Source of the DNA: Candidatus Parepulonipiscium sp. PG-Nun2H_MBin03
Lineage (GTDB): Bacteria; Bacillota; Clostridia; Lachnospirales; Cellulosilyticaceae
Direction of reading: 5' to 3'
DNA length: 5,403 bases
Assembly: GCA_001995005.1 (NCBI GenBank)
Contig: MDJN01000025.1
Coordinates: forward strand, 1-5,403
Part shown: piece after piece, positions 4,205 to 5,403 of the stretch
Position numbering within the stretch: the first letter of the stretch is position 1
Layout: each line of letters starts with the position of its first letter
Translations under genes and position numbers: made by a program
Notes under the pieces: generated by a model
Told to the model about the DNA's origin: nothing
Database searches by the model: none
The model's input: only the letters and a program-made list of their open reading frames with translations

Positions 4205-4951
4205 CTATTGATTGATTGTTTCGGTATTACTTTCGTTGTCTTGGTTAGTAGTTTCGTTATCTTGGTTAGTAGTTTCGTTGTCTTGTTTAATAGTTTCATT
4301 AGTGCTAGAAAGTGTTTGTGTAATATCTGAAGTTATATTACTTGCTTGTGATGTAAGTTTACTCGCTTCTTCTAATTTTTGTGTCTTAGCACTTCCACTT
4401 GAATTTTTGGCCTGAGTTTCTAAAATACTAGCTTGATTTTCCATATCTTTTTTAGTAGCAAAATTTGCCTTAGCTTGATCTAAAGTAGTTGCCATACTAG
4501 ATATAGACATAAGACGATTACTCATAGAATCTTCGTTAGTTGCCTGTGGCTTTGCATAAGCTTTTAATTTTTCTTCTCTTTCTGCCATTTTTTCTTCTTG
4601 TTGTTCTTGTCGTTTAGTAGCAATTTGCTCTTCGATAAGTAATAATTTTTCTTCATACATGTCAAGTTGGTCTTCTATAGAGGATAAATCATCACCATTA
4701 GCTAATGTGCTAGCAATTAGTTCATTTTTGTTATCTAATAATTCAGATTTTTGCTTATTAAGGCTATCTATCATAGACATGGCTTTTCCTTGTGATGAAA
4801 TTGAAAGACTAGAAGCAACTGAAAGAGTAGAACCTTCTTCTAATTTAATACTTCCTTCATCTGAGTTAAGCCCAGCTGTATTAACTTTTTCTTGGTTTAT
4901 TTTACCAAAGTTACCGCTGATAGCATATTGGCTTGGTACATTAATATTCAT
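4205..4951 (-). CDS. Coiled-coil protein, possibly FlxA-like
   Basis: The 248-residue product is hydrophilic, rich in Gln, Glu, Lys, Ser and Asn, and has no signal peptide or membrane segment, so it is probably cytoplasmic. A long coiled coil spans about 56-131, with a hinge near 83-92 (LANGDDLSS), which recalls FlxA-like proteins; that assignment is tentative. A second helical stretch lies at about 155-205. The tail (218-248) is a low-complexity repeat of N-E-T-x-x-Q-D. Only one Pro lies between residue 7 and the end (Pro135). The start at 4951 follows AAAGGAG with about 8-nt spacing. An upstream in-frame ATG at 5008 has no ribosome-binding site and would put the promoter region inside the gene. 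The stop lies 2 bp from the stop of the convergent peptidase gene. The function is unknown; a structural or scaffolding role is a guess. Confidence 0.8.
   Translation of the reverse strand: MNINVPSQYAISGNFGKINQEKVNTAGLNSDEGSIKLEEGSTLSVASSLSISSQGKAMSMIDSLNKQKSELLDNKNELIASTLANGDDLSSIEDQLDMYEEKLLLIEEQIATKRQEQQEEKMAEREEKLKAYAKPQATNEDSMSNRLMSISSMATTLDQAKANFATKKDMENQASILETQAKNSSGSAKTQKLEEASKLTSQASNITSDITQTLSSTNETIKQDNETTNQDNETTNQDNESNTETINQ
4238..4300 (-). repeat. Three tandem 21-bp repeats (NETxxQD) in the coiled-coil gene
   Basis: Residues 218-238 are three heptapeptides, NETIKQD, NETTNQD and NETTNQD, followed by a decayed NESNTET. The two later DNA units are nearly identical, including at third codon positions, so the duplication looks recent. 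The period is a multiple of three and preserves the frame. Confidence 0.9.
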
Positions 4952-4974
4952 AAGTATATCTCCTTTTATTATAA

Positions 4975-5005
4975 TAGTATGATTGTTGCATATATAATAT
5001 ATCGA
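4975..5005 (-). promoter_or_regulatory. Candidate forespore-type promoter of the coiled-coil gene
   Basis: On the minus strand, CATACTA (4981-4975) exactly matches the sigma-G/F -10 consensus and TCGATA (5005-5000) lies 18 nt upstream with four of six -35 matches. The start site would be near 4968, leaving a leader of about 17 nt. A weaker sigma-A-like arrangement (TTGTCT and TATATA, 16 nt apart) lies further upstream and cannot be excluded. Confidence 0.35.
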
Positions 5006-5066
5006 CATCTAAAGACAAAATATTAGTTTATAAATAAAATTGATGAATTCGTTATAATATTAAATC

Positions 5067-5095
5067 TTGAAAATCCCCTAAAATTATAGTAAAAT
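5067..5095 (+). promoter_or_regulatory. Sigma-A promoter of the 5122 gene
   Basis: TTGAAA (5067-5072) and TAAAAT (5090-5095) are 17 nt apart, each one base from consensus. The start would be near 5102, leaving about 20 nt of leader with AAAGGAG ahead of the ATG at 5122. Confidence 0.7.
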
Positions 5096-5121
5096 GATAA
5101 AAACTACAAAGGAGACACACA

Positions 5122-5373
5122 ATGGAACAATTTAATATTATAAAACAAAAAATTAAGCAAAGTGGATATACGCACGAGGTGGATATAGAAGAGTTATATA
5201 ATCTAATCTGTGACGAGATAGAGGATAAAATAAGTGGAGAATACATCTTTATGCTAAAAGTGACAGAAGATACACATTTTGAAATAAAGGTAGAGATATT
5301 TGAGGAGGAGTTTAATTTGGCTAGTATAACTATACAGCAAAATGGGCAGAGTTTCTATATAGAATTGGAGTAG
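5122..5373 (+). CDS. Small acidic hypothetical protein
   Basis: I do not recognise this 83-residue protein. It is acidic, has no signal peptide or membrane segment, and has one Cys (residue 30). The first part (about 4-37) looks helical, with an acidic stretch at 31-36. The rest alternates hydrophobic and polar residues in a way typical of beta strands (YIFMLKV, FEIKVEIFE, SITIQQNGQSFYIELE), so a compact alpha/beta fold is likely. The start at 5122 is secure: AAAGGAG lies 7 nt upstream and a good sigma-A promoter precedes it. It ends 6 bp before the next start codon, so it is the first gene of an operon that continues out of the window, and it may be a partner or regulator of that next protein. 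Confidence 0.85.
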   Translation: MEQFNIIKQKIKQSGYTHEVDIEELYNLICDEIEDKISGEYIFMLKVTEDTHFEIKVEIFEEEFNLASITIQQNGQSFYIELE

Positions 5374-5379
5374 ATAAAT

Positions 5380-5403
5380 GTGAGTAAACTTTTTTTTGAT
5401 GTA
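5380..5403 (+). CDS. 5' end of a further gene, cut by the window edge
   Basis: A GTG at 5380 lies 9 nt after GGAG (5367-5370), which is itself inside the last codons of the 5122 gene. The eight codons visible read VSKLFFDV (Met at the start in practice) and stay open to the window end. The tight spacing implies co-transcription, and probably translational coupling, with the 5122 gene. Too little is visible to name it. Confidence 0.6.

Noticed and set aside
4212..4415. 67-codon plus-strand frame of Leu, Ser and Val repeats
   Set aside because: Antisense shadow of the repeat tail of the coiled-coil gene.
4659..4982. 107-codon plus-strand frame
   Set aside because: Antisense to the coiled-coil gene; no ribosome-binding site and shadow-like composition.
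4952..5008. Upstream start of the coiled-coil protein at 5008
   Set aside because: No ribosome-binding site there, while AAAGGAG precedes the ATG at 4951 at good spacing.
5052..5246. 64-codon minus-strand frame
   Set aside because: Antisense to the 5122 gene and its promoter, with no ribosome-binding site.

Overview
The window is AT-rich DNA with strong purine-rich ribosome-binding sites and short intergenic spacers. It carries gpr, the germination protease found only in endospore formers, divergent from rpsT, as in other Firmicutes. Together with a DUF1622 gene and a DUF1540 gene, this points to the chromosome of an anaerobic spore-forming clostridium. A Lachnospirales-type relative is possible, but the genus cannot be read from the sequence. 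No mobile element, CRISPR array, tRNA or rRNA was seen.

Layout. (1) 16-1433: gpr (minus) and rpsT (plus) diverge from a 158-bp spacer. A forespore-type promoter for gpr and a near-consensus sigma-A promoter for rpsT lie back to back there with directly abutting -35 elements. (2) 1437-2482: a run of minus-strand genes, read from right to left. First comes a 56-residue Cys-rich protein with an octapeptide repeat, then a double-DUF1540 Cys-rich protein, then a hairpin terminator, then a DUF1622 membrane protein whose last codons lie inside the terminator shared with rpsT. (3) 2617-4202: a ZIP-family metal transporter (minus) diverges from a membrane-anchored M15-type zinc D,D-peptidase (plus). 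(4) 4205-4951: a coiled-coil protein (minus) converges on the peptidase gene with a 2-bp gap. (5) 5122-5403: an unrecognised 83-residue acidic protein behind a good sigma-A promoter, followed 6 bp later by the start of another gene that runs off the window.

How the genes may work together. GPR degrades the small acid-soluble DNA-binding proteins when spores germinate. The two Cys-rich genes look co-transcribed, and a forespore-like CATACTA box lies upstream of them; the same ten-base sequence lies upstream of the coiled-coil gene. They also sit immediately downstream of a metal importer. This makes either a spore-associated or a metal-binding role plausible; both are inference. The most useful new item is the short Cys-rich gene at 2312-2482, which is easily missed because a longer open frame covers it on the opposite strand.
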